Shown here one piece after another: positions 9,617 through 18,583 of a DNA stretch of 60,785 bases. The notes under the pieces are model-generated. The model saw only the letters and a list, made by a program, of their open reading frames with translations, was not told where the DNA came from and made no database searches. How positions within the stretch are numbered: the stretch's first letter is position 1; every line of letters begins with the position of its first letter. This stretch comes from Marinifilum_A sediminis (GTDB lineage Bacteria; Bacteroidota; Bacteroidia; Bacteroidales; Marinifilaceae): positions 1-60,785 of the forward strand of contig CANMCX010000021.1 in NCBI GenBank assembly GCA_947496465.1, read 5' to 3'. Both the position numbers and the translations under genes were made by a program.

Positions 9617-11409
9617 AGAAATTAAGAAACATTGCCATTATTGCTCACGTTGACCATGGTAAAACTACTTTGGTTGATAAAATGATAATGCACAGCAACA
9701 TTTTTAGAAAGAATGAGAATCCTGGGGATTTAATCCTGGATAACAACGACTTGGAGAGAGAACGTGGAATTACCATCTTGTCAAAGAACGTTTCTCTTGA
9801 GTACAAGGATGTAAAAATCAACATTATTGATACTCCTGGTCACTCCGACTTTGGTGGAGAAGTTGAGCGTGTATTAAATATGGCTGATGGTGTATTGCTT
9901 TTGGTTGATGCATTTGAAGGAACCATGCCTCAAACTCGATTCGTATTATCAAAGGCATTAGCTTTAGGTCTTAAACCTGTTGTTGTAGTAAATAAGGTTG
10001 ATAAGCCAAATTGTCGTCCGGAAGAAGTACAGGAACAAGTTTTTGAGTTGATGTTCAATTTGGAAGCAACTGAAGAACAGTTGGATTTCCCAACTATTTA
10101 CGGTTCTGCTAAACAAGGATGGATGTCGAAAGATTGGAAGAAACCAACTACTGACATTACAGCAATTCTTGATGCAGTTATTGAATTTATTCCTGAGCCA
10201 AAGACAATTGAAGGTACTCCTCAAATGTTAATTACATCTCTTGACTATTCAGCCTACGTTGGTCGTATTGCTGTAGGGCGTGTTCACCGAGGTGAACTTC
10301 GTGAAGGTATGGATGTAAACTTGGCTAAGCCTGACGGAAGCCTTAAAAAATCCCGTATCAAAGAACTACATGTATTTACCGGTCTTGGTAAAGAAAGAGT
10401 TCAGTCGGTAAAATCTGGTGAACTTTGTGCATTAGTAGGAATTGAAGGTTTTGATATTGGAGATTCAATTTGTGATCTTGAAAACCCAGAAGCTTTAGAG
10501 CCTATTGCCATTGATGAACCAACAATGAGTATGTTATTTACCATTAACAATTCTCCATTCTACGGAAAAGATGGTAAATATGTAACTTCTCGTCACCTTA
10601 TCGATCGTTTAAATAAGGAACTAGAAAAGAACTTAGCACTTAGAGTTGAAAAAACTGATTCAGCCGATTCATATATCGTATATGGTCGTGGTGTTCTTCA
10701 CTTGTCTGTATTAATTGAAACAATGAGACGTGAAGGATATGAGATCCAGGTTGGACAGCCACAGGTTATCATTAAGGAAATTGGTGGTGAAAAATGTGAG
10801 CCAATTGAGGTATTATATATTGACCTACCAGAAGAGGTTTCAGGGAAAGCAATTGAAATTGTAACTCAGCGTAAAGGTGAAATGTTAACAATGGAGCGTA
10901 AGGCTGATCGTATTCACCTTGAATTCCACATTCCTTCACGTGGTATCATTGGTTTAAGAAATCAGATGTTAACCGCAACAGCAGGTGAAGCAGTAATTTC
11001 TCACCGATTCTTAGAATACCAACCACATAAAGGTGTAATTCCCGGACGTATTAATGGTTCATTAATTGCTATGGAAACTGGACTTACATTTGCTTATGCA
11101 TTGGGTAAACTACAGGATAGAGGTAGCTTCTTTGTTGCTCCAACTACTGAAATTTACGAAGGACAGGTAATTGGTGAAAATAACCGTGCTGGTGATTTGG
11201 TATTGAATGTTACCAAAACTAAAAAACTAACCAACATGCGTACCTCAGGTACTGATGACAAAATTAGATTAGCTCCTCCAATTATTCACTCACTTGAAGA
11301 AGCTTTGGAGTACATTCAAGGTGATGAATATGTTGAGGTTACTCCTAACAATATTCGTTTAAGAAAAATTTTCTTGAAAGAAACAGATCGTAAAAGAGCT
11401 GCAAAATAA
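9613..11409 (+). CDS. typA: Ribosome-associated GTPase TypA/BipA
   Basis: A 598-aa translational GTPase of the usual family length. The G domain begins at once with AHVDHGKTT (G1, about 11-19), continues with RGITI (G2), DTPGHSDFGGEVER (G3) and NKVDKP (G4). EF-G-like domains II, III and V follow, then the BipA-specific C-terminal domain with GTDDKIRLAPP. BipA binds the 70S ribosome in the EF-G site and supports 50S assembly at low temperature or under stress. The start is ATG 9613. The gene is monocistronic with its own promoter, a long leader and a terminator. Confidence 0.97.
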   Translation: MKKLRNIAIIAHVDHGKTTLVDKMIMHSNIFRKNENPGDLILDNNDLERERGITILSKNVSLEYKDVKINIIDTPGHSDFGGEVERVLNMADGVLLLVDAFEGTMPQTRFVLSKALALGLKPVVVVNKVDKPNCRPEEVQEQVFELMFNLEATEEQLDFPTIYGSAKQGWMSKDWKKPTTDITAILDAVIEFIPEPKTIEGTPQMLITSLDYSAYVGRIAVGRVHRGELREGMDVNLAKPDGSLKKSRIKELHVFTGLGKERVQSVKSGELCALVGIEGFDIGDSICDLENPEALEPIAIDEPTMSMLFTINNSPFYGKDGKYVTSRHLIDRLNKELEKNLALRVEKTDSADSYIVYGRGVLHLSVLIETMRREGYEIQVGQPQVIIKEIGGEKCEPIEVLYIDLPEEVSGKAIEIVTQRKGEMLTMERKADRIHLEFHIPSRGIIGLRNQMLTATAGEAVISHRFLEYQPHKGVIPGRINGSLIAMETGLTFAYALGKLQDRGSFFVAPTTEIYEGQVIGENNRAGDLVLNVTKTKKLTNMRTSGTDDKIRLAPPIIHSLEEALEYIQGDEYVEVTPNNIRLRKIFLKETDRKRAAK

Positions 11410-11445
11410 TAGAATATTGATTTCTATCAATAGAATCTAAAATAT

Positions 11446-11482
11446 AAAAGAGCGACATCCAAAATTGGTGTCGCTCTTTTTG
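11446..11482 (+). terminator. Intrinsic terminator after typA
   Basis: AAAAGAGCGACA and its complement TGTCGCTCTTTT form a hairpin followed by a T run. Confidence 0.9.
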
Positions 11483-11608
11483 TATATTATAAAGTAATAT
11501 ATTTTACTTCACTGGCACTTCCATCCCAAAATAGAAAAACATGCAACTTCAATTGCTAAAGGAATAGCCAAGTAGAAATTAGTAAATTTGGGTAATAGGT
11601 TATAAACT

Positions 11609-11830
11609 CTATACTATTTTAATACAATTTGTAGGACACAATTGAGCTACTCTCTCATTCTTATCCAATTCATCTTCGAAAATTTCCAACACAAAATCTT
11701 TCTTTATTTTTTTGGAACCAATCAAATCGCATTTCCCATTCTCAACATTCATTTTCCAAAATTCAGGAGCTATTTCTACACAATAGCTACACCCAATACA
11801 CTTCTCTTTACGGTGAATAATTTTCTTCAT
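11609..11830 (-). CDS. Small 4Fe-4S ferredoxin
   Basis: A 73-aa ferredoxin, counted from the internal ATG at 11830 (MKKIIHRKEK). An in-frame upstream ATG at 11851 would add seven residues. The cluster ligands are C11, C14 and C17 (CIGCSYC) plus C65 in the LCP motif, which fits a single [4Fe-4S] cluster of the Fer4_13/15 type. C34 and C69 are extra. It should act as a soluble low-potential electron carrier. It is monocistronic, and no partner oxidoreductase gene is adjacent, so the redox partner cannot be inferred. Confidence 0.88.
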   Translation of the reverse strand: MKKIIHRKEKCIGCSYCVEIAPEFWKMNVENGKCDLIGSKKIKKDFVLEIFEDELDKNERVAQLCPTNCIKIV

Positions 11831-11961
11831 TTTAAATAAAATCATTCTCAATTAATAGTATTTCTTAATAGATTTCAAATATAGTGTAAATATTTTTAGA
11901 AATTTTATTTCTGATTCTCAGGAAATTAGATCTATTTTAAAAATAAATATGGTACTATGTA

Positions 11962-11993
11962 TTGCATATTACCTTTTTTTGTACGTATATTTG
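11962..11993 (+). promoter_or_regulatory. Promoter of the PadR/PspC operon
   Basis: TTG (11962-11964), then 21 bp, then TATATTTG (11986-11993), which matches the Bacteroidota -33/-7 consensus. Transcription would begin near 12000. This rules out the 30 extra N-terminal codons that an upstream ATG at 11949 would give the next gene. Confidence 0.65.
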
Positions 11994-12038
11994 TATAACA
12001 AGATTATATGTTACGACCAGTATTATAAAAATTACAAA

Positions 12039-12479
12039 ATGAAAAATTCAAAAACAGACAAACTACTGAAAATCATTCTAATGATTACAATTATGATGTC
12101 AATGTCTTTTGAATCGAAAGCACAGGTGTGGAATATCAATAACAATGTAAACCGAATTCTTTCACCTATTGTGAATTTCACAACACAAACATTCACTAGT
12201 GATAATTCACTTACTTCAGAATCAAATTCTGAAAGTGGATATTTTGATCAAGGATTTTTATTGCTTAAAGAAAACATTGCAGTTTGCAAGGATATTCTAA
12301 GCTGCACACTAGATAGTGTAGAAAATGAACCTTCAAATATCATTGAGGAAACAAAACCGAAATGTGAATTTTGCCAAGACAGTACAAATACTAAAAAAAA
12401 TACGTCGACAATTATAACACAAAAGAAAAGACCTAAAACATTCCGAAATAATCCGGGAAACATTAGATCTAGAATTTAA
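12039..12479 (+). CDS. Small exported protein of the PadR/PspC operon, unknown function
   Basis: A 146-aa protein from the ATG at 12039, chosen because a signal peptide starts there (MKNSKTDKLLKII... ending ESKAQ) and because the promoter lies inside the longer open frame. The mature part is Asn/Ser/Thr-rich and contains a CxxC-like CEFCQD near the C-terminus and three other cysteines. No family is recognised. It is the first gene of an operon with a PadR regulator and a PspC protein, 14 bp before padR, which suggests an envelope-stress role by association only. Confidence 0.6.
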   Translation: MKNSKTDKLLKIILMITIMMSMSFESKAQVWNINNNVNRILSPIVNFTTQTFTSDNSLTSESNSESGYFDQGFLLLKENIAVCKDILSCTLDSVENEPSNIIEETKPKCEFCQDSTNTKKNTSTIITQKKRPKTFRNNPGNIRSRI

Positions 12480-12493
12480 TAAATATTCCAACT

Positions 12494-12817
12494 ATGAAGA
12501 TAGAAAACACTAAAGCCCAAATGCGAAAAGGAGTGCTGGAATATTGTATTCTTTCCATTCTTTCAAAAAGCGATGCATATGCATCGGATATCATTAAGGA
12601 GTTAAAAGAAGCCAAGATGATTGTGGTGGAAGGAACACTTTACCCTTTACTTACCAGGCTAAAAAATGCCGGTTTATTGAGTTACCGTTGGGAGGAATCA
12701 ACTCAAGGACCTCCACGAAAATATTATACCAGCACCGAAGTCGGCAACGATTTCTTAAAAGAACTCGACAATTCCTGGCAAGAATTGGTAGATGCTGTAA
12801 CAACCATTAAAAAGTAA
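12494..12817 (+). CDS. PadR-family transcriptional regulator
   Basis: A 107-aa winged-helix protein with the PadR signature: an N-terminal QMRKGVLEYCILSIL helix, the recognition region (YASDIIKELKE) and the wing VVEGTLYPLLTRLKNAGLLSYRWEES followed by GPPRKYY. It has only a short C-terminal dimerisation helix (PadR-s2 type). In Bacteroidota this subtype commonly precedes PspC-domain genes, as here (19-bp gap). It probably represses its own operon. No perfect palindrome is obvious at the operon promoter. Confidence 0.92.
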   Translation: MKIENTKAQMRKGVLEYCILSILSKSDAYASDIIKELKEAKMIVVEGTLYPLLTRLKNAGLLSYRWEESTQGPPRKYYTSTEVGNDFLKELDNSWQELVDAVTTIKK

Positions 12818-12836
12818 GACTCAAAACCTTATACAG

Positions 12837-14417
12837 ATGAAAAAGACATTAACGATAAATATAAGCGGAAGTATATTTCACATTGATGAAGATGCTTTTG
12901 ATAAACTACAAAGCTATCTGCGCACTCTGAACCAACACTATGGTTCCGGAGAAGAAGGCAGAGAAATTATAACAGATATTGAAGCAAGGATTGCTGAAAT
13001 CTTCCAAGAGAAATTAAGCTCTAAAGGTCAGGTGGTAAATGTTGAAATGGTTGAAGAAGTAATTTCTATTATGGGTAATCCAGAGGAAATTTTCGCAACC
13101 GATGATGAAAGTAGCGAACAAGAAACTACTTCAACAACCAGCGCGCAACCAAACGGAAAGAAAAAGAGACGTTTGTATAGAGATCCTGATCACAGAGTTT
13201 TAGGTGGTGTATCCAGCGGATTAGCAGCATATTTTGGAATCGACGTTGTTTTTATTCGATTGCTTTTTGCACTATTTTTCATAGTCGGATATGGATTCTC
13301 ATTCATTTTATACATTATACTTTGGATTGTTGTACCCAAAGCCATTACAACAACTCAAAAGCTGGAGATGAAGGGCAAAAAGGTCAACATTTCCAATATC
13401 GAAGAGTCAATTAAAGATGAATACAAAGATGTAAAAGAAAACTTCGATAAAATGCGAGAGAAAAACGGACCACAAGTAAAGGATGGCTTCGATCGTGCGA
13501 TAGACTTCCTAGGATCTGCTCTTCGTTTGCTGCTTAAAGTGGTAATTATACTATTAGGTGTAGGATTTATTTTTGCAGGATTTGTATCATTAATTAGCTT
13601 TATTGGCTCAATGATTTTCGCACATAGCTTCTTTGGACCTTTTGCTGATTTTCATTTTCCTGGAGCAATGTTTCCTAAACTATTCCTCGACGGAACCAGT
13701 ATCACGCTATTTACAATTGGCATAATAACTGTAATTGCCATTCCTTTAATGTTGTTGATTTTTGCAGGAATCAAATTACTTTTCAACTTTAAAACCAACA
13801 ATAAAATTATTGGTTTTACAGCCTTGGCAGTTTGGCTTACAGGAATCATCTTATTAATCAGTCTTAGCTTTTCTCAAGTAAAAGGCTACATGCATAGCAG
13901 CACTCGGTATGCCGAAACTCATGATGTAAAAGCTATAACAAGTGATACGCTTTACCTAAAAACAACCAATAATATTGGTGACGATTGGTTCGAAGGACAC
14001 ATCGACTTTGATCAGGTTAAAGTTTATATTAATGGCGAAGAAGAAATGATTGTTGGTGAGCCAACTCTTGATATCGAAAGAAGTTACTCGGATAACTTTG
14101 AGATTAAACTCAGAAAAAAAGCCAGAGGAAGTTCAAGATCAAGTGCATTAGACAATGCAAAAGGAATAGATTACAAATGGATACAAAACGACTCTTTAAT
14201 CGTTTTCGACAGATTTTTCACATTAGGAGAAGAAAATAAGTGGAGAAATCAAAGGCTTCATATCACAGTTAAAGTTCCTGAAGGAAAAGTAGTTTACTTT
14301 GATGATTCAATGGGCAAAATTATCCATGATATCGATAACGTAACAAACACCTGGGATTTTGACATGTTAGATCAAAAGTGGATCATGGAAGAAGAAGGTT
14401 TAAGTCCATTATATTAA
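12837..14417 (+). CDS. PspC-domain envelope stress membrane protein
   Basis: A 526-aa membrane protein. The N-terminus (1-85) is a small alpha/beta domain common upstream of PspC in Bacteroidota (MKKTLTINISGSIFHIDEDAF). The PspC domain at about 105-170 has RLYRDPDHRVLGGVSSGLAA and a hydrophobic hairpin. About four more membrane segments follow (about 235-260, 270-290, 295-320, 330-350). The C-terminal periplasmic part is beta-rich. PspC proteins sense or respond to inner-membrane damage. The pairing with PadR makes this a PadR-regulated stress module, though the signal is unknown. Confidence 0.85.
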   Translation: MKKTLTINISGSIFHIDEDAFDKLQSYLRTLNQHYGSGEEGREIITDIEARIAEIFQEKLSSKGQVVNVEMVEEVISIMGNPEEIFATDDESSEQETTSTTSAQPNGKKKRRLYRDPDHRVLGGVSSGLAAYFGIDVVFIRLLFALFFIVGYGFSFILYIILWIVVPKAITTTQKLEMKGKKVNISNIEESIKDEYKDVKENFDKMREKNGPQVKDGFDRAIDFLGSALRLLLKVVIILLGVGFIFAGFVSLISFIGSMIFAHSFFGPFADFHFPGAMFPKLFLDGTSITLFTIGIITVIAIPLMLLIFAGIKLLFNFKTNNKIIGFTALAVWLTGIILLISLSFSQVKGYMHSSTRYAETHDVKAITSDTLYLKTTNNIGDDWFEGHIDFDQVKVYINGEEEMIVGEPTLDIERSYSDNFEIKLRKKARGSSRSSALDNAKGIDYKWIQNDSLIVFDRFFTLGEENKWRNQRLHITVKVPEGKVVYFDDSMGKIIHDIDNVTNTWDFDMLDQKWIMEEEGLSPLY

Positions 14418-14430
14418 GAAATAATTCCAT

Positions 14431-14486
14431 CCATGTTTTACACCGATACCTTTTCAACACACACATTTTTTTCGGTGTAAACATGG
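14431..14486 (+). other. Long intra-operon hairpin
   Basis: CCATGTTTTACACCGA (14431-14446) pairs with TCGGTGTAAACATGG (14472-14486), giving 15 bp with one bulged T and a 25-nt loop. No T run follows, so it is not a standard terminator. It sits between the PspC gene and the next gene and could be an RNA-processing or stability element, or a protein-binding palindrome. Confidence 0.6.
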
Positions 14487-14506
14487 TTAATTTAAAATAA
14501 CCCCCA

Positions 14507-15004
14507 ATGAAAAAAATTGCAATAATATTACTAGCCATTGCATTACCAATGTTAATGCAAGCACAAACCAAAGGTGAAAAATTACACGCTAAATATTCAA
14601 ACCTCGACGATTTTAACAGCTTTAGCTTTTCGGGAAGTTTCCTAAAAAATCTTGATTTTGAAGTTGACGAAGATGAATTGGAAAAGAATGTTACCGGCGA
14701 TTGTAAGAACATTAAGTTTTTGACTTACAAGCATAATAACGGAGATGAAACTAAATTTAAAAAAATTGTAATCTCTCAACTCTCTAAAGGTAACTCTTAC
14801 AAAGAAGTACTTACCGAAGATCGTGATGAAAATTCTGACGAAGTTCATTTTTATGCAAAAGGAAGAGGAAAAAAGTTCAGCGAATTCCATATCCTGCATT
14901 ACAATGACAATAGAACATCACTAGTTTCCTTTTTTGGAGATTTTCATGTTGACGAATTGGAGACTTTATCGCACATGAGTTTTGATGACGAGGATGACAA
15001 CTAA
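14507..15004 (+). CDS. Exported acidic protein, DUF4252-like architecture
   Basis: A 165-aa secreted protein. Residues 1-20 are a clear signal peptide (MLMQAQ cleavage region). The mature part reads like the small DUF4252-type proteins found beside stress regulators in Bacteroidota: a helix-forming segment ending in a short strand (CKNIKFLTY), a beta-rich middle and a Leu-Ser-rich end. I could not confirm membership. The extreme C-terminus is Asp/Glu-rich. It lies 5 bp before a second PspC gene and 89 bp after the first, so it likely belongs to the same envelope-stress unit. Confidence 0.55.
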   Translation: MKKIAIILLAIALPMLMQAQTKGEKLHAKYSNLDDFNSFSFSGSFLKNLDFEVDEDELEKNVTGDCKNIKFLTYKHNNGDETKFKKIVISQLSKGNSYKEVLTEDRDENSDEVHFYAKGRGKKFSEFHILHYNDNRTSLVSFFGDFHVDELETLSHMSFDDEDDN

Positions 15005-15015
15005 AAATTTTGCTT

Positions 15016-15213
15016 ATGAAACGTTTACTAAGATCAAAAGATAAGAAAATAGCTGGTGTTTGCGGAGGTATCTCCCACTACATCAATCCAGAATTAGATC
15101 CTGTACTTATTCGAGCAGGCTACTTAATTCTAACATTATTCAACCCATTAATGTTATTGGTATATTTTATTCTGGCTGTTGTTTTGCCAGATTCAATTTA
15201 TGAAACAGTATAG
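15016..15213 (+). CDS. Stand-alone PspC domain protein
   Basis: A 65-aa minimal PspC protein consisting only of the signature (KRLLRSKDKKIAGVCGGISH) and two hydrophobic segments. The start is taken as ATG 15016; an in-frame TTG at 15010 is less likely. It is the second PspC domain in this operon. Short PspC proteins probably sit in the inner membrane and could form hetero-oligomers with the large PspC protein upstream. Confidence 0.85.
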   Translation: MKRLLRSKDKKIAGVCGGISHYINPELDPVLIRAGYLILTLFNPLMLLVYFILAVVLPDSIYETV

Positions 15214-15301
15214 TCTGATTTGAGTGCAATCTTCATCCTAATTTGGTGAAGAAGGTTTCGTCTTTTTCATCTATTCTTTACCAAAGGCATTCAAAAAGAT
15301 T

Positions 15302-15333
15302 AAGGTTTCCTCCCTTTCGGGAAGAAACCTTTT
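15302..15333 (+). terminator. Intrinsic terminator of the PspC operon
   Basis: AAGGTTTC...TCCC pairs with GGGA...GAAACCTT around TTTC with one mismatch, followed by TTTTC. It lies between convergent genes and may also serve the minus-strand peptidase gene. Confidence 0.75.
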
Positions 15334-15364
15334 CTTATTTAAACAGTTTTGCAACTACTCTATT

Positions 15365-18301
15365 TTAGTAATTAAATACTTCTTCAAGACTCAATTCATG
15401 AACGTTTCCTAATTTACTAAGAACTTTCATATCCAAATCTTTCTTATTACCCACAACCAAATAACAATGCTTTTTGTTTGCAATATGAGCATCGAAAAAT
15501 TTCTTCAGATCATTAATATCCTGAGTTTTCACCTTTTCATATACGTTCTTTCTGATATCGTAATCAATCCCTCTTCTTTGATTACTTAAATACGTCCAGT
15601 AAACACTTTCCTTAGTGATTCTTTCTGATTCAATCTTCTTCAACATATTGGTTTTTGCCTCGTCGAATTGTTTCTGCTCATATGGCATTTCGTTCAACAA
15701 TTCTAGTAAAGCATCAGTAGCATCTTTTACCTTATCAGCACTTGTAGCAACATAAGAGAAAGAATAATGCGATTCATCTTTCTTTGAAGGCACAAAGTAA
15801 GCTGAGTATGCAGAATAAGCCAAAGCTCTTGACTCTCTAATTTCCTGGAAAATAATAGAAGCCATACTTCCTCCATAGTACTCGTTAAACAAACGAATTT
15901 CAGGTAGCATTTCAATATTCAACTTCTCATCTTTTGCAAGCATGATTAAATTTGCCTGAACCATATCGTAATCAACAAAGAAAATTTCATTGTTTGCGTA
16001 ATCCATTTCTGGATATTCAGTCGCTGCAGGAATTTCTTTTAATTGATCTGCAACTTTATGATTTAATTTCAATTGTTCCGCAATAGCATCCTTTTCATTT
16101 GTCCCGTAATAGAATACTCTATGCTTGTAATCCTTCAATTGAGCCAATAAACCTGTTAAGGATTCTGGGTTAATTTTACGCAATTCATCTTCAGTTAAAA
16201 TATCTGTATAAGCCGATTTTTTACCATATTTTGCATAATTAGTTAAAGCACCTCTAAGAATTTCATCCTTATTTAATTTTCTATCCGAACGCTTTTTAAT
16301 GATACCGTCTACATACTTATTATATGCTTCAACATCAGGTTTTGCATTTGCTAAAATGTGTTCGATCAATTCAACACCTTTATCGAATGATTTTTCTAAA
16401 CCAGAGATAAACACGTAACTTCTGTCGTTATTTGTGTTTACACCAATCGACAAACCGTATTTAAACATTTCCTTTTGAAGCTCGGCTGGAGAGTATTTAT
16501 CGGTTCCTAAAAATGGAAGGTAATTTACAGCAATAGGCAATTCTTTGTTATGATTTTTACCCATTTCGTAGATATAAATCAACTTGAACAATTCTGTAGA
16601 TTTGTTCTCCAGGTAATCCAAATTTACACCTGGCTTCAATTCTGAACTTTGAATTTCTTTTTCGAAATCCACCCATAAAGGCTTTAATGCTGGCGTTTCT
16701 TTCGACGTTAATTCTTTATAGAATTCCGATTGTGATTTACGATCAATTTTAATTGGAGTGATAACTGGCTTTTCAACCTTTACTACTTTATCATCCTTAC
16801 CTCTACGCTTGTAAACAACAACATAGTTATCCTTGTAATGCTCGTTAGCAAACTGTACCAATTCTTCCTTGGTAATTTTCTCTAATTCATCAATAAACTT
16901 CAATTTGTCAGTCCAGGAAACATTGTTTGCAAAAGCTTCTGCAAATTCATGAGCTCTCCAATTCGATTCCGAACCTCTAATTGCATTCAAACGGTGATCA
17001 TTAATTACAGCTTCGATCATCCAATCTTCGAATTCTCCTTTTTTGATTTTCTTAATTTCTCCAAGAATCAAATCCTTCACTTCCTCCATTTTCTGACCTT
17101 GACGAGGCATGCCATAAAATCCATGAACTCCGTAATTGATCATGAAACTAGGATAACAACCGGCACGCAACACTTTTTGTTGCTGATTTAGGTTCAAATC
17201 CATTAATCCTGCCTTTGAATTGTTCAAAATACCATCGATTAATGTCACCATCTTCTCATCCTTAGAACCAATTCCATCAAAACGAAAAGCCATTGACATT
17301 CTCTCCGCATCAGGACCAAAAACTTCCTTAACCACTGGTGCTGTAATAGGCTCTTCAACAGGAGCTTTAAATTCAGGTACCGGTCTTGACTTCAACTTTC
17401 CAAAGGTCTTATCAACCAATTGAATGGTTTCTTCAAAATCCAAATCACCAGCCATAGCAATAGCCATATTATTTGGCACATAATAAGTGTCAAAATAGTT
17501 GTGAATATTAACCATTGATGGATTTTTCAAGTGCTCTGCTCTACCTAAAGTCGTTTGAGTTCCGTAAGGATGGTTCTTAAATAAACCCGACATTAATGCA
17601 TAGCTCAATTTTCTTGAATCTCTATCCTGAGACATATTGAATTCCTCGTAAACAGTTTCCAACTCTGTATGGAATAATCTTAATACAAGTTCACCAAATC
17701 TCTCTTCTTCAATGTTCAACCATTTTTCAAGCTCATTTGAAGGAATATCATTCATATAAACTGTGCGTTCATATGTAGTATATGCGTTGGTACCTTTTGC
17801 TCCGACAGAAGCCACTAACTTATCATACTCGTTAGCTACAGAATATTTGGCTGCAATAGTCGAAACACTATCAATTTTTGCATAAATAGCCGCTTTCTTT
17901 TTTGAATCATTCTCAGCCTTATGTGCTTCATATAAATCAGAAATTTCAACAATTAATGCATTTTCTTTTTCCCAATTAACGGTTCCAATTTCATCGGTCC
18001 CTTTAAACATCATATGCTCTAAGTAATGAGCTAGTCCGGTAGTTTCAGCAGGATCGTAAGTCGAACCAGCCTTTACTGGAATAAAAGTTTTGATTCTTGG
18101 TTCATCGCGGTTTACTGACAAATAGACCTTTAATCCATTGTCGAGAGTATAGATACGAACTCCCATTGGGTCATTTGTTACCGTTTCATAAGAATACCCA
18201 TTCTTATCAGTCTCTTTAACAACACGGTATTTTTCTTTGGGCGAGCATGCAAAAAACATTGCAGCAATCAGCAGAAAAAAAAGTACGTTTACCTTTTTCA
18301 T
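15365..18301 (-). CDS. M16-family zinc peptidase, lipoprotein, two-domain
   Basis: A 978-aa lipoprotein with the lipobox ending at C19 (MFFAC). The inverted zinc motif HYLEH is at 92-96, and the distal glutamate region ELETVYEEFNM is near 215. The protein carries a duplicated M16 fold: the catalytic N-terminal half and an inactive C-terminal half with DELRKI and RESRALAYSAYS, as in pitrilysin and insulysin. It should degrade peptides in the periplasm or at the outer membrane. Length agrees with Bacteroidota M16 lipoproteins. It is monocistronic; I found no convincing promoter in the 280 bp upstream. Confidence 0.92.
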   Translation of the reverse strand: MKKVNVLFFLLIAAMFFACSPKEKYRVVKETDKNGYSYETVTNDPMGVRIYTLDNGLKVYLSVNRDEPRIKTFIPVKAGSTYDPAETTGLAHYLEHMMFKGTDEIGTVNWEKENALIVEISDLYEAHKAENDSKKKAAIYAKIDSVSTIAAKYSVANEYDKLVASVGAKGTNAYTTYERTVYMNDIPSNELEKWLNIEEERFGELVLRLFHTELETVYEEFNMSQDRDSRKLSYALMSGLFKNHPYGTQTTLGRAEHLKNPSMVNIHNYFDTYYVPNNMAIAMAGDLDFEETIQLVDKTFGKLKSRPVPEFKAPVEEPITAPVVKEVFGPDAERMSMAFRFDGIGSKDEKMVTLIDGILNNSKAGLMDLNLNQQQKVLRAGCYPSFMINYGVHGFYGMPRQGQKMEEVKDLILGEIKKIKKGEFEDWMIEAVINDHRLNAIRGSESNWRAHEFAEAFANNVSWTDKLKFIDELEKITKEELVQFANEHYKDNYVVVYKRRGKDDKVVKVEKPVITPIKIDRKSQSEFYKELTSKETPALKPLWVDFEKEIQSSELKPGVNLDYLENKSTELFKLIYIYEMGKNHNKELPIAVNYLPFLGTDKYSPAELQKEMFKYGLSIGVNTNNDRSYVFISGLEKSFDKGVELIEHILANAKPDVEAYNKYVDGIIKKRSDRKLNKDEILRGALTNYAKYGKKSAYTDILTEDELRKINPESLTGLLAQLKDYKHRVFYYGTNEKDAIAEQLKLNHKVADQLKEIPAATEYPEMDYANNEIFFVDYDMVQANLIMLAKDEKLNIEMLPEIRLFNEYYGGSMASIIFQEIRESRALAYSAYSAYFVPSKKDESHYSFSYVATSADKVKDATDALLELLNEMPYEQKQFDEAKTNMLKKIESERITKESVYWTYLSNQRRGIDYDIRKNVYEKVKTQDINDLKKFFDAHIANKKHCYLVVGNKKDLDMKVLSKLGNVHELSLEEVFNY

Positions 18302-18555
18302 AAATTTGGTTTTAATTTATTGCGTAAACCACAAAAATCTCAACCCCACTTACGCAAAGGCTACAGAATCCCTTGCGATTCACACAATCTGTTTGAATTA
18401 GTTTTGAAAATCCAAAATTGGATTACAGTATATTTACAAACTGTTAAATTACACAATAATGAATTATTAACATATCAATTTTACATTTTTTAACTAACTC
18501 TTTCATTATTTAAAATTTTTATAGATTATTAACAAAATCAAAATGTTTATAATTG

Positions 18556-18563
18556 TATTTTTG
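18556..18563 (+). promoter_or_regulatory. -7 element upstream of the outer-membrane protein gene
   Basis: TATTTTTG matches TAnnTTTG and is followed by CAG. The predicted start of transcription near 18570 is 14 nt before the ATG. Confidence 0.65.
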
Positions 18564-18583
18564 CAGCTATTAAACAGATATCT

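Noticed and set aside
11949..12038. Thirty extra N-terminal codons of the first PadR-operon gene
   Set aside because: They contain the predicted promoter, and the signal peptide begins at 12039.
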